Assembly (NCBI GenBank): GCA_013140975.1
Contig: JABFRV010000041.1
Coordinates: forward strand, 82,164-146,163
Direction of reading: 5' to 3'
From: Saprospiraceae bacterium
GTDB taxonomy: Bacteria > Bacteroidota > Bacteroidia > Chitinophagales > Saprospiraceae
DNA length: 64,000 nucleotides
This document shows, one piece after another, positions 7,495 through 16,235 of the stretch (positions are counted from its first letter, which is position 1; the number at the start of each line of letters is the position of its first letter). A model generated the notes under the pieces. That model ran no database searches. It was not told where the DNA came from and saw only the letters and a list, made by a program, of their open reading frames with translations. Position numbers and translations under genes: made by a program.

Positions 7495-10167
7495 TCAATT
7501 CCCGGTTTTTGTAAAAGGCAACCATATAAATCCATTGCGTTTGTTTATCTTAATCCAATAAGCCCCTTGAGGAATCGTGCTCAAATTCAGTTTTAAATTT
7601 ATTTCTTTTCCAGCAACGAAATATGCTTGTATATACTTGCTATTGGCATCATAAAGCTCTACTTTCACTTCATTCTGATCATCAAATTCAAGTTCTAATT
7701 CTAATTCATCAAATGCCGGATTGGGATAGAGACTTACTTTTTTCAAGCCAGTCAAATGATTCACGCCGGTCTTGAATAATATGTCCGCGCAAAATGTATC
7801 CACGCAAGAATTGCAATCACTGATTGTAACACAATAAACTCCAATAGCTAATCCATTAATAGAAGAACTTGTCTGCCCTGTACTCCATTTATATTCATAT
7901 GGAGAACAGCCACCTTGAGGAATTAAAAGAATTGAACCATTCATTTGACCCGGATCTGTCGGAACAATGATCGCATTCAAATTCCATTTCTGTGCTTGCT
8001 TCACAATAAAAGGCCCATACAAAGATCTGTTGCCTGTTTCTGATATAATCTCACACGAATATGAACCTGCTGTTAGCCCCTTAATAAATCTTCCGGTATC
8101 CAAAGAATGCAACCACTTTATCTGTACAGCTGGTGTGCCTCCGGAAGTTTGCAGTTGAATACTTCCAGTAGCTGCGCCATAACAATCAACATCCGTAATC
8201 ATTGCAGTGACCTTTGGCAAACTTGAAACAACATTGACTTGTTGGCAAGAATTATCTACTACACATCCATCAGATGCATAAAGACAAATATTATAGTTAC
8301 CTTCTTTTACATAAAGGTGAGTTGGTTGAACCTCTGTGCTTTGCAATCCATCACCAAAATTCCAAACAAAGGAAGTACTGTTGACAGAATTGTTCTTCAA
8401 TATTAATTCATCATAATATAGAGTAGATTGAAAATCTGCATTTGCTTTATAATTAGAATCGTCTTTTTGAATCGATGCGATGACTCCGGGACTCAGATTA
8501 TAAAATGTACCGCTGGCACTCATTCGTAATTCAACACTTCGCACCTGAAATTGTATCATTCCCTGACCTGCACAGGAATCTACATATGTTTCTGTTGTTA
8601 TCGGATTCTGATTAAGAAGCAAGAACAATGAATCCGAGATTGTTTTTTTATAGACAAAATATCCAATGCTGTTGGCAGGTTTTTTCCAATCTAATTGAAC
8701 ATGTAAACCGTTTTGTTTTATTTGAAGATTTTCAACGGGTGAGTGATTGTACATCTTAAGAGTCGGATCTCCCAATAGCGCTGTATGTGCAAATCCTCCA
8801 TAATAAGGCGGATCATACAAGCCCCGGTTGTTCATTGTAAGTTGAGCAGCATATCCTATCTGCTCTCCTAATGCCATGTGATGAAACATCCATGAAGGCC
8901 TGTTCCCCCAAGTACTTGCAAGACAGGTCCTCGAAGCAATAGTTGCTCTCAGAAAATTATTAGGATAATCCCAGTCACCAAAATAAGAACCAAACAACAT
9001 CATAAAAATAACTTGTAATGAATCGCTTGCAAAACTGGTTGTACTGGATATATCAGATGCACTTTCAGGTCCTCCTCCACCGCAACCATAAGCCCACATG
9101 TAAGATTGCGATAAAAGCGTTTGTCGAAAAGGCAAATCTTTGACTTGTGAAATACCAAACATAGGAGTGAAATTTTTCCATCCAACAGAACCAAGCCCCT
9201 CAATATCTCCAAAATTATTATCGATGAGTGCTCTTTCTTTTGCTATAACTCTACCCTTCCTCCATTGATGATCTTTGTCGAGATACCTTCTCAATAATTG
9301 CTCTTCTGATTCTGCAAACTTTGTCATGTTTGCAAAATCTACACGACCGATTTGAATTTTAACAGGAACAGGAATTACACTGTTATCAAATTTTCCATCT
9401 CCCGGACGATTGTCATTACGTGAACCCGGAGGATTGGCATTGACAGTTTGATCTGTCCATGTTCCATTGATATCAGCATAGTAGCCATCGCAGGGCCATG
9501 CTCCCCAATGATCATTATGATGACCGTCAGGAACAATATTTCCGGAATACGGAACAGGTATACGACCCAATAAGAAAACGGACTGATTTGAATCTCTTTG
9601 TTGAATAGACCAATTACGAATACGATCCCTGACGAAGCGCACAGAATCATTGCGACTCACAAAAATTGAATCGACAAGCAATCCATCTGCTTCAATATCC
9701 TCCATTAATCTGGAGATTTCAATAGCTAACAATTGTTTAAAACTGTTGTCTATGACTACCAGACAAGTACCTCTATGGTGAAGAGGAGGAACACGTATTC
9801 CTGAGTAAATGAAACCAGTTCCAAAATTAGGAGCACCATTCCCATAAGGAAATGCAGGTAGACTCTTTATGATTTTGTATTCATAAGCGATACCCGTTTT
9901 TACGGTAGTATCTGTCCAGGAAACACTAGAAGGACTTAGGCGCGCCAGACTATCTGTCCAGCTTCGGTCGTATTTAGATTTTCTACAAATCGTGTAACCA
10001 CCATTGGCAGTATCACGAACCCAGTTTAAAATTATTCTTGGTGGATTTTCCTGCACTGTAGCCTGAACCAATATGGATTGTCGTGCGTCATATATCTGCT
10101 GTGAAAGTAGATTGGCGATTAAGAATAATAAGATTACAGCACTTCCAACTCTTAGTTTCATGTACAA
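7495..10167 (-). CDS. Large secreted protein: gingipain-like (C25) domain without clear catalytic residues, PKD and SprB-like repeats, T9SS sorting domain
   Basis: This is a predicted cell-surface or secreted protein of 890 residues. A signal peptide (residues 1-23) is followed by a fibronectin-like segment. A long C25-like region has the family landmarks SVFLLGRIPVPYSG (about residue 200) and FAHTALLGDPTLKMY (about residue 470). The catalytic His-Gly and Cys positions of gingipains appear to be replaced: the first reads AYGCGGGG (Cys 362) and the second MLFGSYFGDWD. A PKD domain (VWNFGDG to GCVVDNSC), two SprB-like repeats and a C-terminal sorting domain (SLYPNPAFDELELEL to the end) follow. 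It may be an inactive surface protein of peptidase fold. It is monocistronic and convergent with the bestrophin gene. Confidence 0.75.
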   Translation of the reverse strand: MYMKLRVGSAVILLFLIANLLSQQIYDARQSILVQATVQENPPRIILNWVRDTANGGYTICRKSKYDRSWTDSLARLSPSSVSWTDTTVKTGIAYEYKIIKSLPAFPYGNGAPNFGTGFIYSGIRVPPLHHRGTCLVVIDNSFKQLLAIEISRLMEDIEADGLLVDSIFVSRNDSVRFVRDRIRNWSIQQRDSNQSVFLLGRIPVPYSGNIVPDGHHNDHWGAWPCDGYYADINGTWTDQTVNANPPGSRNDNRPGDGKFDNSVIPVPVKIQIGRVDFANMTKFAESEEQLLRRYLDKDHQWRKGRVIAKERALIDNNFGDIEGLGSVGWKNFTPMFGISQVKDLPFRQTLLSQSYMWAYGCGGGGPESASDISSTTSFASDSLQVIFMMLFGSYFGDWDYPNNFLRATIASRTCLASTWGNRPSWMFHHMALGEQIGYAAQLTMNNRGLYDPPYYGGFAHTALLGDPTLKMYNHSPVENLQIKQNGLHVQLDWKKPANSIGYFVYKKTISDSLFLLLNQNPITTETYVDSCAGQGMIQFQVRSVELRMSASGTFYNLSPGVIASIQKDDSNYKANADFQSTLYYDELILKNNSVNSTSFVWNFGDGLQSTEVQPTHLYVKEGNYNICLYASDGCVVDNSCQQVNVVSSLPKVTAMITDVDCYGAATGSIQLQTSGGTPAVQIKWLHSLDTGRFIKGLTAGSYSCEIISETGNRSLYGPFIVKQAQKWNLNAIIVPTDPGQMNGSILLIPQGGCSPYEYKWSTGQTSSSINGLAIGVYCVTISDCNSCVDTFCADILFKTGVNHLTGLKKVSLYPNPAFDELELELEFDDQNEVKVELYDANSKYIQAYFVAGKEINLKLNLSTIPQGAYWIKINKRNGFIWLPFTKTGN

Positions 10168-10489
10168 TATTAATAATATTTATGGAACAAGCTTAATAGT
10201 ATTTTTCTGTACTCATGAAATGAGCCATTTTGGAATTAAGTTGGATTCATGTTTAGGATTCTCTAACGAACGAGAAAAAAATCATAGCCTCAAGTTCTAT
10301 AATCATATGACATATGGGCAGCCATTACGTTTCGCAGAATCCAGACAGCCAAAAGCTAAAGTTATTCTTTATTAATTTTTTCTGCTTATGAAAAATTATT
10401 TCCTTATTTTTGGCTTCGAATGGCTTGGCGATAAGGCAGAATTACCAGATCCATTTTCACCAGGCTTACATAGACCTTGAAAGATTAAA
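10168..10489. other. Intergenic region between two divergent genes
   Basis: These 322 bases separate the divergent starts of the large secreted protein and the AraC regulator, so both promoters should lie here. I see no gene, no convincing TTTG / TAnnTTTG pair and no long inverted repeat; a short CATATGACATATG near 10305 is the only pattern. Confidence 0.5.
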
Positions 10490-11302
10490 ATGCAAAAAAC
10501 ATCTGACATATACTTTCCAACAGGTGAAATCGAAAAGGCCTTCATAAATTTTATCTGGCGACTATCAGAAAATGATTTGCACAAAAGGAAGGAAATAATA
10601 CTGCCAAAAGGAACAGTAGAAATCATATTTAACTTCTCAGATGAAATAAATTACTTCAATCCTTCACAACAGGTTTCGAAAAAACTACCGATCGTTTTTG
10701 TGAATGGAATAAACTTCAAGCCATTTGAACTGACTAAAACCGGTCGTCAAGAATTTTTAGGAATTCAACTTAACAGTATTGGACTTCGACTGCTTTTTAA
10801 TATTTCCGCAAAGGAGTTTAACAATAGTGTATACGATGGGAAAGAGCTATGCACACATCTTGACAGCTTGGCAAATGCATTGTTTCACCAGCAGACATTT
10901 GCCCAACAAGTAAATATGATATTAGTATGGATTCGCAATAAAATTCCTTTCAAAAATTACCAACATTCAATCGATAGGGTTCAAAAATTAAAGAGCTATA
11001 AAGACATTCAGAACCTTAGCGTTAAAAAGATTTGTGAAGAAATATATTTATCCGACAGACAACTCAGAAGGTTTTCACAGGATTGGCTGGGAATGAATAC
11101 TGAAGAATTTATTCTCTATGGAAGATATCTTAACTGTCTAAATCTTCTTCACTATTCTAAGCAATCCCTTACTGCAATAGGATTAAAAGCAGGTTATTAT
11201 GACCAATCACATTTTATTCGTGAATTTAAAGCCTATACAGATCTAACACCCAAACAGTATCAAGAAGCGAATACTGATCTGCCCGGACATATTTTTGTAT
11301 AA
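10490..11302 (+). CDS. AraC family transcriptional regulator
   Basis: This is a DNA-binding regulator with an N-terminal sensing domain of the DUF6597 type seen in Bacteroidota AraC proteins (residues 1-130, with the PKGTVEIIFNFSD and FLGIQLNSIGLRLLF strands). The C-terminal domain has two helix-turn-helix units: SVKKICEEIYLSDRQLRRFSQ and LTAIGLKAGYYDQSHFIREF, then the family ending DLTPKQYQE. Two copies of a 19-bp motif, one 9 bases after this gene and one before the methyltransferase at 13271, are good candidates for its operator. The ligand is unknown. Confidence 0.87.
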   Translation: MQKTSDIYFPTGEIEKAFINFIWRLSENDLHKRKEIILPKGTVEIIFNFSDEINYFNPSQQVSKKLPIVFVNGINFKPFELTKTGRQEFLGIQLNSIGLRLLFNISAKEFNNSVYDGKELCTHLDSLANALFHQQTFAQQVNMILVWIRNKIPFKNYQHSIDRVQKLKSYKDIQNLSVKKICEEIYLSDRQLRRFSQDWLGMNTEEFILYGRYLNCLNLLHYSKQSLTAIGLKAGYYDQSHFIREFKAYTDLTPKQYQEANTDLPGHIFV

Positions 11303-11310
11303 ATTCAAAA

Positions 11311-11329
11311 ATGTCCGAATTGTACAATT
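11311..11329. promoter_or_regulatory. Putative AraC operator, copy 1
   Basis: ATGTCCGAATTGTACAATT occurs here and again at 13199 with one changed base. It lies directly after the AraC gene and 174 bases before the next gene. GAATTGTACAATTC (11318-11331) within it is a perfect palindrome. Assignment to the neighbouring regulator is inference. Confidence 0.5.
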
Positions 11330-11502
11330 CCTGTACATTCTTCAAATCTATTTTTACAACACATTTTAATGTGACAGTAGAATTAAACCAAGAAATTTAG
11401 TTGGGTTAAAAATTTTTGTTGATTTTTTTTAGATTTTACTGTTCACGCAATTGATATTATTGTGAATAAAAACAATCTTTACAATTACAATATAACTTTT
11501 TT

Positions 11503-12048
11503 ATGAATAGAAAAGAGACAGATTTATTAATTAAGTTATTGATTGTCGGTTACAGTCTGAATTTTTTATTTGGAATGTTAGGATCATTTTTTGAACCACA
11601 GAGTTATGGCCAAATGACCTCATGGATGCTTGGGGACTCAATGGCGATTTTTGCGAGTGTATTGGCCAGCAGGTATATTGGATTTAGAGGACAAAACATT
11701 GCAGCAGCAGGATACACATCATTTGGAATCGCTTATGGCGTATCCTTTGCATCGAGCGCTATCAATGCAGTAAACGAAGAAAAGATGGCTACAATAATCC
11801 TGCCCTTAGTTCCTGCAGTATTTCTGATTAGCTTCTGTAAAATATTCCCGGGCTGGTTACGATTTGGAGGACTTCTGATTTGTATCCCATTTTTTCTGAT
11901 GTATAAACATGTTATACAAGGCACTTATAAACATGAAGATCTTTCAAATCTTTTCGCATATGTTGGAATTCAAGTGTTAGGATTGCTGTGGTCCTACTTT
12001 ATGTATAAAGACAATGTCAAACAAAAATCAAATGAAAAGAATAATTAA
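11503..12048 (+). CDS. Hypothetical membrane protein with about six transmembrane segments
   Basis: I do not recognise a named family. The 181-residue protein is almost entirely hydrophobic, with segments near residues 12-30, 42-60, 65-85, 95-112, 118-135 and 150-168, and a charged tail ending KQKSNEKNN. It overlaps the start of the diheme cytochrome gene, so the two are translationally coupled. The membrane protein may be part of, or assembled with, the same electron-transfer or stress unit. The 19-bp motif upstream suggests control by the AraC regulator. Confidence 0.6.
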   Translation: MNRKETDLLIKLLIVGYSLNFLFGMLGSFFEPQSYGQMTSWMLGDSMAIFASVLASRYIGFRGQNIAAAGYTSFGIAYGVSFASSAINAVNEEKMATIILPLVPAVFLISFCKIFPGWLRFGGLLICIPFFLMYKHVIQGTYKHEDLSNLFAYVGIQVLGLLWSYFMYKDNVKQKSNEKNN

Positions 12049-13009
12049 AATTATTGTATATTTTGTTGGCTTCATTATTATTTTGATTGGAGGCTTTCTT
12101 TCTTATCTAAAGTTTGCTTTACCAAATTTAGCTGCGGCACCAGAACTGGTTATTGAAAAGACCACTGAAAAACTAGAACATGGCAAGTATCTCGCCAATC
12201 ATGTTATGTTATGTATGGACTGCCACTCAACCCGTGATTGGAGTACTTTTTCAGGACCAATGGTCTCAGGAACTGAAGGTAAAGGAGGTGAAATATTTGA
12301 TCAAAATCTTGGCTTCCCTGGAAAATATATAGCTCCAAACATAACTCCATTTAATTTTCAAAATTGGACTGACGGAGAAATTTTCAGAGCCATAACAACA
12401 GGAGTATCAAAAGACGGAAGAGCTTTATTTCCTATAATGCCACATCACAATTATGGCCAACTCGATAAGAACGATATTGAGTCTGTAATAGCATATATCA
12501 GAAGCCTTAAACCTATTGAGAACAAAACTGAAATGTCGAGTTCCGATTTCCCGATGAATTTTATCATCAACACCATACCAAAAGAACCAAGCCTAAGCAA
12601 GATTCCTTCACAATCAGACAAAATCAATTATGGTAAATATATGATCACAGCAGCATCGTGCATAGATTGCCATACCAAACAAGACAAAGGGAAATTTGTA
12701 GGCCCGCTGTATGCCGGAGGTTTTGAATTTAAATTTCCTGACGGTTCAGTTGTAAGGTCATCTAATCTTACTCCTGACAAAACAACAGGACTTGGTACTT
12801 GGACAAGTGAGCTTTTTATTAGACGCTTTAAAATGTATTCTGACAGTTCCTATGTAAATAAGAAAGTATCATCAGGCGAGTTTCAGACGACTATGCCTTG
12901 GACAATGTATACAGGCATGAAGGAAACAGACTTAGAAGCAATATTTGCATATCTTCAGACTTTAGCTCCGGTTACGAATGAAGTTGAAAAATTTACTTCA
13001 TCAAAGTAA
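12032..13009 (+). CDS. Membrane-anchored diheme cytochrome c
   Basis: This is an electron-transfer protein with two covalent heme sites, CMDCH (residues 61-65) and CIDCH (residues 210-214). Each opens a class I cytochrome c domain. An N-terminal hydrophobic segment (residues 4-27) anchors or exports it. The second domain is followed by a Met-containing stretch (TMPWTMYTGM) that could give the sixth heme ligand. This resembles the cytochrome subunits that accept electrons from membrane dehydrogenases, but no dehydrogenase is nearby. It overlaps the previous gene by 17 bases if ATG 12032 is used; ATG 12014 is the alternative. Confidence 0.83.
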   Translation: MKRIIKIIVYFVGFIIILIGGFLSYLKFALPNLAAAPELVIEKTTEKLEHGKYLANHVMLCMDCHSTRDWSTFSGPMVSGTEGKGGEIFDQNLGFPGKYIAPNITPFNFQNWTDGEIFRAITTGVSKDGRALFPIMPHHNYGQLDKNDIESVIAYIRSLKPIENKTEMSSSDFPMNFIINTIPKEPSLSKIPSQSDKINYGKYMITAASCIDCHTKQDKGKFVGPLYAGGFEFKFPDGSVVRSSNLTPDKTTGLGTWTSELFIRRFKMYSDSSYVNKKVSSGEFQTTMPWTMYTGMKETDLEAIFAYLQTLAPVTNEVEKFTSSK

Positions 13010-13198
13010 ATTTGTTTAGAATAAATTTATTTTCACAGGCCAGAGTGTTCTATACATTGTGTAAAATGTAAGCTCATTTCGTTTGACAAATCTCCGGTTA
13101 CTTTGTATTCATAAATTGATACTATACTCTGATCTTACTCCTAAAAATAAAGTCTGGAAAATTCTAAATATCAATGACATCATTCTGTTTAATGTATT

Positions 13199-13217
13199 AT
13201 GTCCGAATTATACAATT
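13199..13217. promoter_or_regulatory. Putative AraC operator, copy 2
   Basis: ATGTCCGAATTATACAATT matches the site at 11311 in 18 of 19 positions and lies 53 bases before the methyltransferase start. The rest of the gap 13010-13270 shows nothing coding. Confidence 0.5.
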
Positions 13218-13270
13218 TTATTTATTTAACTCCTTCCACTTTTGTATCAACAAATTAAACGTGTAATTAT

Positions 13271-14308
13271 ATGATATATAAATTCTCATTTATAGAAAAA
13301 ATTCTTTTATCAAACGATATTATTCCTCATCCATTTGCTGACGCATCATCATCAGTGGGACTTGGCTTTGCATTAGGGAGTGCAGTGAAATTAAAAATTG
13401 CTGATCAACTTACTATGAATTTCAAAGAGGTCAAGAGCATTGCTAATGATGCTAGCGTAAGCGAAATTGGCGCTGAGTTGATTCTTGATTGCCTCGATGC
13501 ACTTGGATATGTTCAGAAAAGTGGAACGCAATATGCTTTTACAAAAAGAGGATTTAAAAATTTATCAACTCAGTCACCAAATAACTTTCGTTACTTCATT
13601 CTCTTTTGTGACTATTTGTATAAAGGCTATCTTCAATTAGATGATACTATCCGATTGGGTAAAAGGCCACATTCCAATATGCTCGAAGAAATGAGCGATT
13701 ACGAATGGGAGTTATTTTCACGAGCAATGATTGATATTTCACAAACCAATTATAAAGAAGTTGCCGGTAAAATTCCGATAACTAAAACACAGCATAAACT
13801 ATTAGACCTTGGTGGCTCTCATGGTCTGTACAGTATTGAATTATGCAAAAGGTTTTCAAATCTTCAGGCAACGATTGTTGATTTACCTCCTGTAAAAAAA
13901 TATGCTGATGAGTGTATTGAAAAATATATGGCATCAAAAAACGTTTCCTTTCTCCCATCAGACTTCATGAAAGATGAATTGCCACAGGGTGTTGATGTTA
14001 TTCTCGCATTTAATATTATTCATGGTCTGAATCCACCTGAGAATGAGATTTTAGCGAAGAAAGCTTTCAACGCACTCAATAAAGGCGGTATGTATGTAAT
14101 TCTCGACCAGATAAAAGGAATTGGCGGCAGTTCGCAAATGTCAAAAGCTACAACTTCATTCATGGCCTTAAACCTTTTACATCAGGCAGGAGGCAAGACC
14201 TATTCGCATAATGAAATAAACGCTTTCACCAAAAAAGTTGGGTTTGAAAAAACGGAACTGAAAAAACTAAACGCACCGGGATTTGGTGTGGTTATTTGCT
14301 ATAAATAA
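13271..14308 (+). CDS. SAM-dependent methyltransferase, acetylserotonin O-methyltransferase-like
   Basis: This is a class I methyltransferase with an N-terminal winged-helix dimerisation domain (residues 20-110, GSAVKLKIADQL to GYVQKSGTQYAFT). The C-terminal catalytic domain binds SAM through LLDLGGSHGLYSIELCKRF (about residue 178) and has TIVDLPPV and DVILAFNIIHG as later motifs. This is the architecture of plant and bacterial small-molecule O-methyltransferases; the substrate is not predictable. A 19-bp motif shared with 11311 precedes it. Its last codons and following bases (14294-14313) are repeated at 18937, in what looks like the remnant of a second copy. Confidence 0.8.
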   Translation: MIYKFSFIEKILLSNDIIPHPFADASSSVGLGFALGSAVKLKIADQLTMNFKEVKSIANDASVSEIGAELILDCLDALGYVQKSGTQYAFTKRGFKNLSTQSPNNFRYFILFCDYLYKGYLQLDDTIRLGKRPHSNMLEEMSDYEWELFSRAMIDISQTNYKEVAGKIPITKTQHKLLDLGGSHGLYSIELCKRFSNLQATIVDLPPVKKYADECIEKYMASKNVSFLPSDFMKDELPQGVDVILAFNIIHGLNPPENEILAKKAFNALNKGGMYVILDQIKGIGGSSQMSKATTSFMALNLLHQAGGKTYSHNEINAFTKKVGFEKTELKKLNAPGFGVVICYK

Positions 14309-14399
14309 ATCACAAGGATGATTTATCAGACATGTTTATTTACAAATTAAATGAGATATAGTTCTTAATAAGAGTTATATCTTAGAAAGTCATAAAAAT

Positions 14400-14990
14400 T
14401 TATGCTGCCAATTTTTTCCATTGCAAAATTGCCTTCGCTGGTTGAGCAGAAGTAATAAAGATATCATGCGTTTCTCCGAATTGCATTTCAATAAAATCCC
14501 CTTGTCCTAAGCGCACTACGCGGAGTTTGCCCGCCTCGTCAGTAATATGACATTCACAGGAGCCTTCCAGAAGTAAAAAACTTTCTATTAAATCATGATG
14601 CACTTCTTCCGGAATATATTCTTTTACCCAAACCACAAAAAGTGTACGTTCTTCTGTTTCTTCCAGGGTGTGGAGATGAATGTCTTCATATTCAGGAGGC
14701 TCTATCTCGGCAACGGCCTCCTGCCAATCGTACCAGCTGGAATTGGCATCAAGCATCGGTAATTGGTTCAAGTGTAATCGAATGCTATTTTTTTTCTGAT
14801 TGTTTAGAGACTTTAGTTTATTCAATATTTCATCACGTAATTCCGACGGAGGCGCTACAGACTGTGCTTCTGCAAAAAGCAATAAGGCATCTTCTGTCTG
14901 TTGTAATTCTGCATCATCAGGTAAGCGCCCATCCTTATTGGTTAGCCACTCCCGTAGCTGATCTTTTGTTATTTCATTTTTCTTTTTCAT
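14400..14990 (-). CDS. Probable cupin-type anti-sigma factor (ChrR-like)
   Basis: This is a 196-residue cytosolic protein encoded directly after the ECF sigma gene, where an anti-sigma factor is expected. The N-terminal half is helical and charged. The C-terminal half is a cupin barrel: HHDLIESFLLLEGSCECHI followed by RLGQGDFIEMQFGETHDIFI, with His and Glu residues that could hold a metal. Sigma/cupin pairs of this type in Proteobacteria (ChrR) respond to singlet oxygen or other oxidants; the signal here is unknown. It lacks a transmembrane segment, unlike most Bacteroidota FecR anti-sigmas. ATG 14990 is preferred over a TTG at 14996. Confidence 0.72.
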   Translation of the reverse strand: MKKKNEITKDQLREWLTNKDGRLPDDAELQQTEDALLLFAEAQSVAPPSELRDEILNKLKSLNNQKKNSIRLHLNQLPMLDANSSWYDWQEAVAEIEPPEYEDIHLHTLEETEERTLFVVWVKEYIPEEVHHDLIESFLLLEGSCECHITDEAGKLRVVRLGQGDFIEMQFGETHDIFITSAQPAKAILQWKKLAA

Positions 14991-15013
14991 AATCAATATT
15001 ACGTTTGCAGTGT

Positions 15014-15559
15014 TTAAGAAAATGCATTTTTCAGCTCCATCAAAGCGATGCGTGCGCGCGTTTTAACTGTGCCCAGAGGGATATTGAAATTTTCAGAAAT
15101 CTCCTGTTGGGTATAGCCTTCAAAGTACATCCATTCAATCACTTCCCTACAAGATCCAGGGAGCTTTTCCACTAATTGACGCAAGCCCACTGTGTCTTCT
15201 ACATGTCGAACAGATATACGTTCCGCTACAGGAAATACGAGATTATCCAGGTTCTGGTTTTTACGTTTTTGAGAAAAATGTTTAGATCGCGTAAAATCAA
15301 TAGCGGTATGGCGGGCTATATTAATCATCCAGGTGGCCAGACGCCCTTTCTCTTCATCAAAAGACTCTATGTTTTTCCAAATTTTAATAAAACAATCCTG
15401 TAATAAATTCTGAGCTTCCTGGTAATCATCCACAACCCTTGATATAACCCCAAACAACATAGCACTATAATTGTCGTACAACAATGTGAAAGCCTCCTCC
15501 TCTCCTGCTATTAGCATCGGGACCAGTCTTCGCTCTATGTCTGCTATCACATTCAGCAT
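15014..15559 (-). CDS. ECF-type RNA polymerase sigma factor
   Basis: This is an alternative sigma factor of 181 residues. Region 2 runs from FTLLYDNYSAMLFGVISRV through AQNLLQDCFIKIWKN to ATWMINIARHTAIDFTRS. Region 4 contains LPGSCREVIEWMYFEGYTQ and the helix-turn-helix ISENFNIPLGTVKTRARIAL. It lies 23 bases upstream of a cupin anti-sigma gene on the same strand. GGGACGA, read toward this gene at 15759-15765, is repeated before the SRPBCC gene at 18236 and could be part of the promoter it recognises, including its own. Confidence 0.9.
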   Translation of the reverse strand: MLNVIADIERRLVPMLIAGEEEAFTLLYDNYSAMLFGVISRVVDDYQEAQNLLQDCFIKIWKNIESFDEEKGRLATWMINIARHTAIDFTRSKHFSQKRKNQNLDNLVFPVAERISVRHVEDTVGLRQLVEKLPGSCREVIEWMYFEGYTQQEISENFNIPLGTVKTRARIALMELKNAFS

Positions 15560-15758
15560 AAATACCTCTTGGTTTTTCTAGGAATTCGTATTGATTCTAA
15601 TTCGCCGGATGTATGTAAAAGAATCCGGTGCCAGGTCAATACTTCTTCTTCTACCCTTTTGTTTTGCGAATATACGAATCCTGCCAAATTAAGGCCTGCC
15701 TTTTCCAATAGTTTCTTAAACGGTGAAAAGTATTTATTGCTTTTCGAAAAAAAATTTC

Positions 15759-15765
15759 TCGTCCC
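15759..15765 (-). promoter_or_regulatory. GGGACGA box upstream of the ECF sigma gene
   Basis: GGGACGAGAAA reads toward the sigma gene from about 200 bases upstream. The same GGGACGA followed by AA-rich sequence occurs at 18202 before another gene of the block. It is a candidate -35 box for the ECF sigma factor. Two short matches only, so weak. Confidence 0.25.
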
Positions 15766-15851
15766 GAAATCCGAAATTCAGATGACTTCGTAAGTGGTTT
15801 TAAAGTTTAAAAAAGGCTTTTGTTTTCTAAAACCATTAAAACTAAATTATC

Positions 15852-16151
15852 ATGCGTACCTTATTAAAATTTCAACTCGATGTAGAAGATGCCTATAAGG
15901 CAATGAGAGATGGCTCGTTCTCAAAAATAATGGAGAAACTGATGCACTTAACAAAGCCTGAAGCGTCTTACTTCGGTATAGAAGAAGGCAACCGCACAGG
16001 TTTCATTTTCTTTGAGCTCAAAGACCCTTCTTTTATTCCACAGATCGGTGAATTGCTATTCATGGGATCTAATGCTAAAATATCGCTGATCCCAATCATG
16101 AATCAGGAAGATTTGCAAAATGGACTTACAAATGCTTTCGCTAAAACCTAG
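15852..16151 (+). CDS. Hypothetical small cytosolic protein
   Basis: I do not recognise this 99-residue protein. It has no signal peptide or membrane segment. The order of predicted strands and helices (LLKFQLDVEDAYKAM, ASYFGIEEGNRTGFIFFEL, PSFIPQIGELLFM, AKISLIPIM) suggests a ferredoxin-like alpha-beta dimer fold as in EthD or DUF3303-like proteins, but that is inference from pattern alone. It is divergent from the ECF sigma gene and is the first gene of the block that includes the SnoaL and SRPBCC proteins. It is a plausible member of the sigma regulon. Confidence 0.55.
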   Translation: MRTLLKFQLDVEDAYKAMRDGSFSKIMEKLMHLTKPEASYFGIEEGNRTGFIFFELKDPSFIPQIGELLFMGSNAKISLIPIMNQEDLQNGLTNAFAKT

Positions 16152-16235
16152 TTGATAGCTATTCTTAACTAGAATTTTACTAACAAAACAATTATAAAAT
16201 CAAAAATTATTTTTTAACAATCAAATTTTATTTCA

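Noticed and set aside
15569-15793. A 74-codon frame between the ECF sigma gene and the small hypothetical gene
   Set aside because: It lies in the divergent promoter region, has no recognisable motif, and its composition is like the noncoding flanks.
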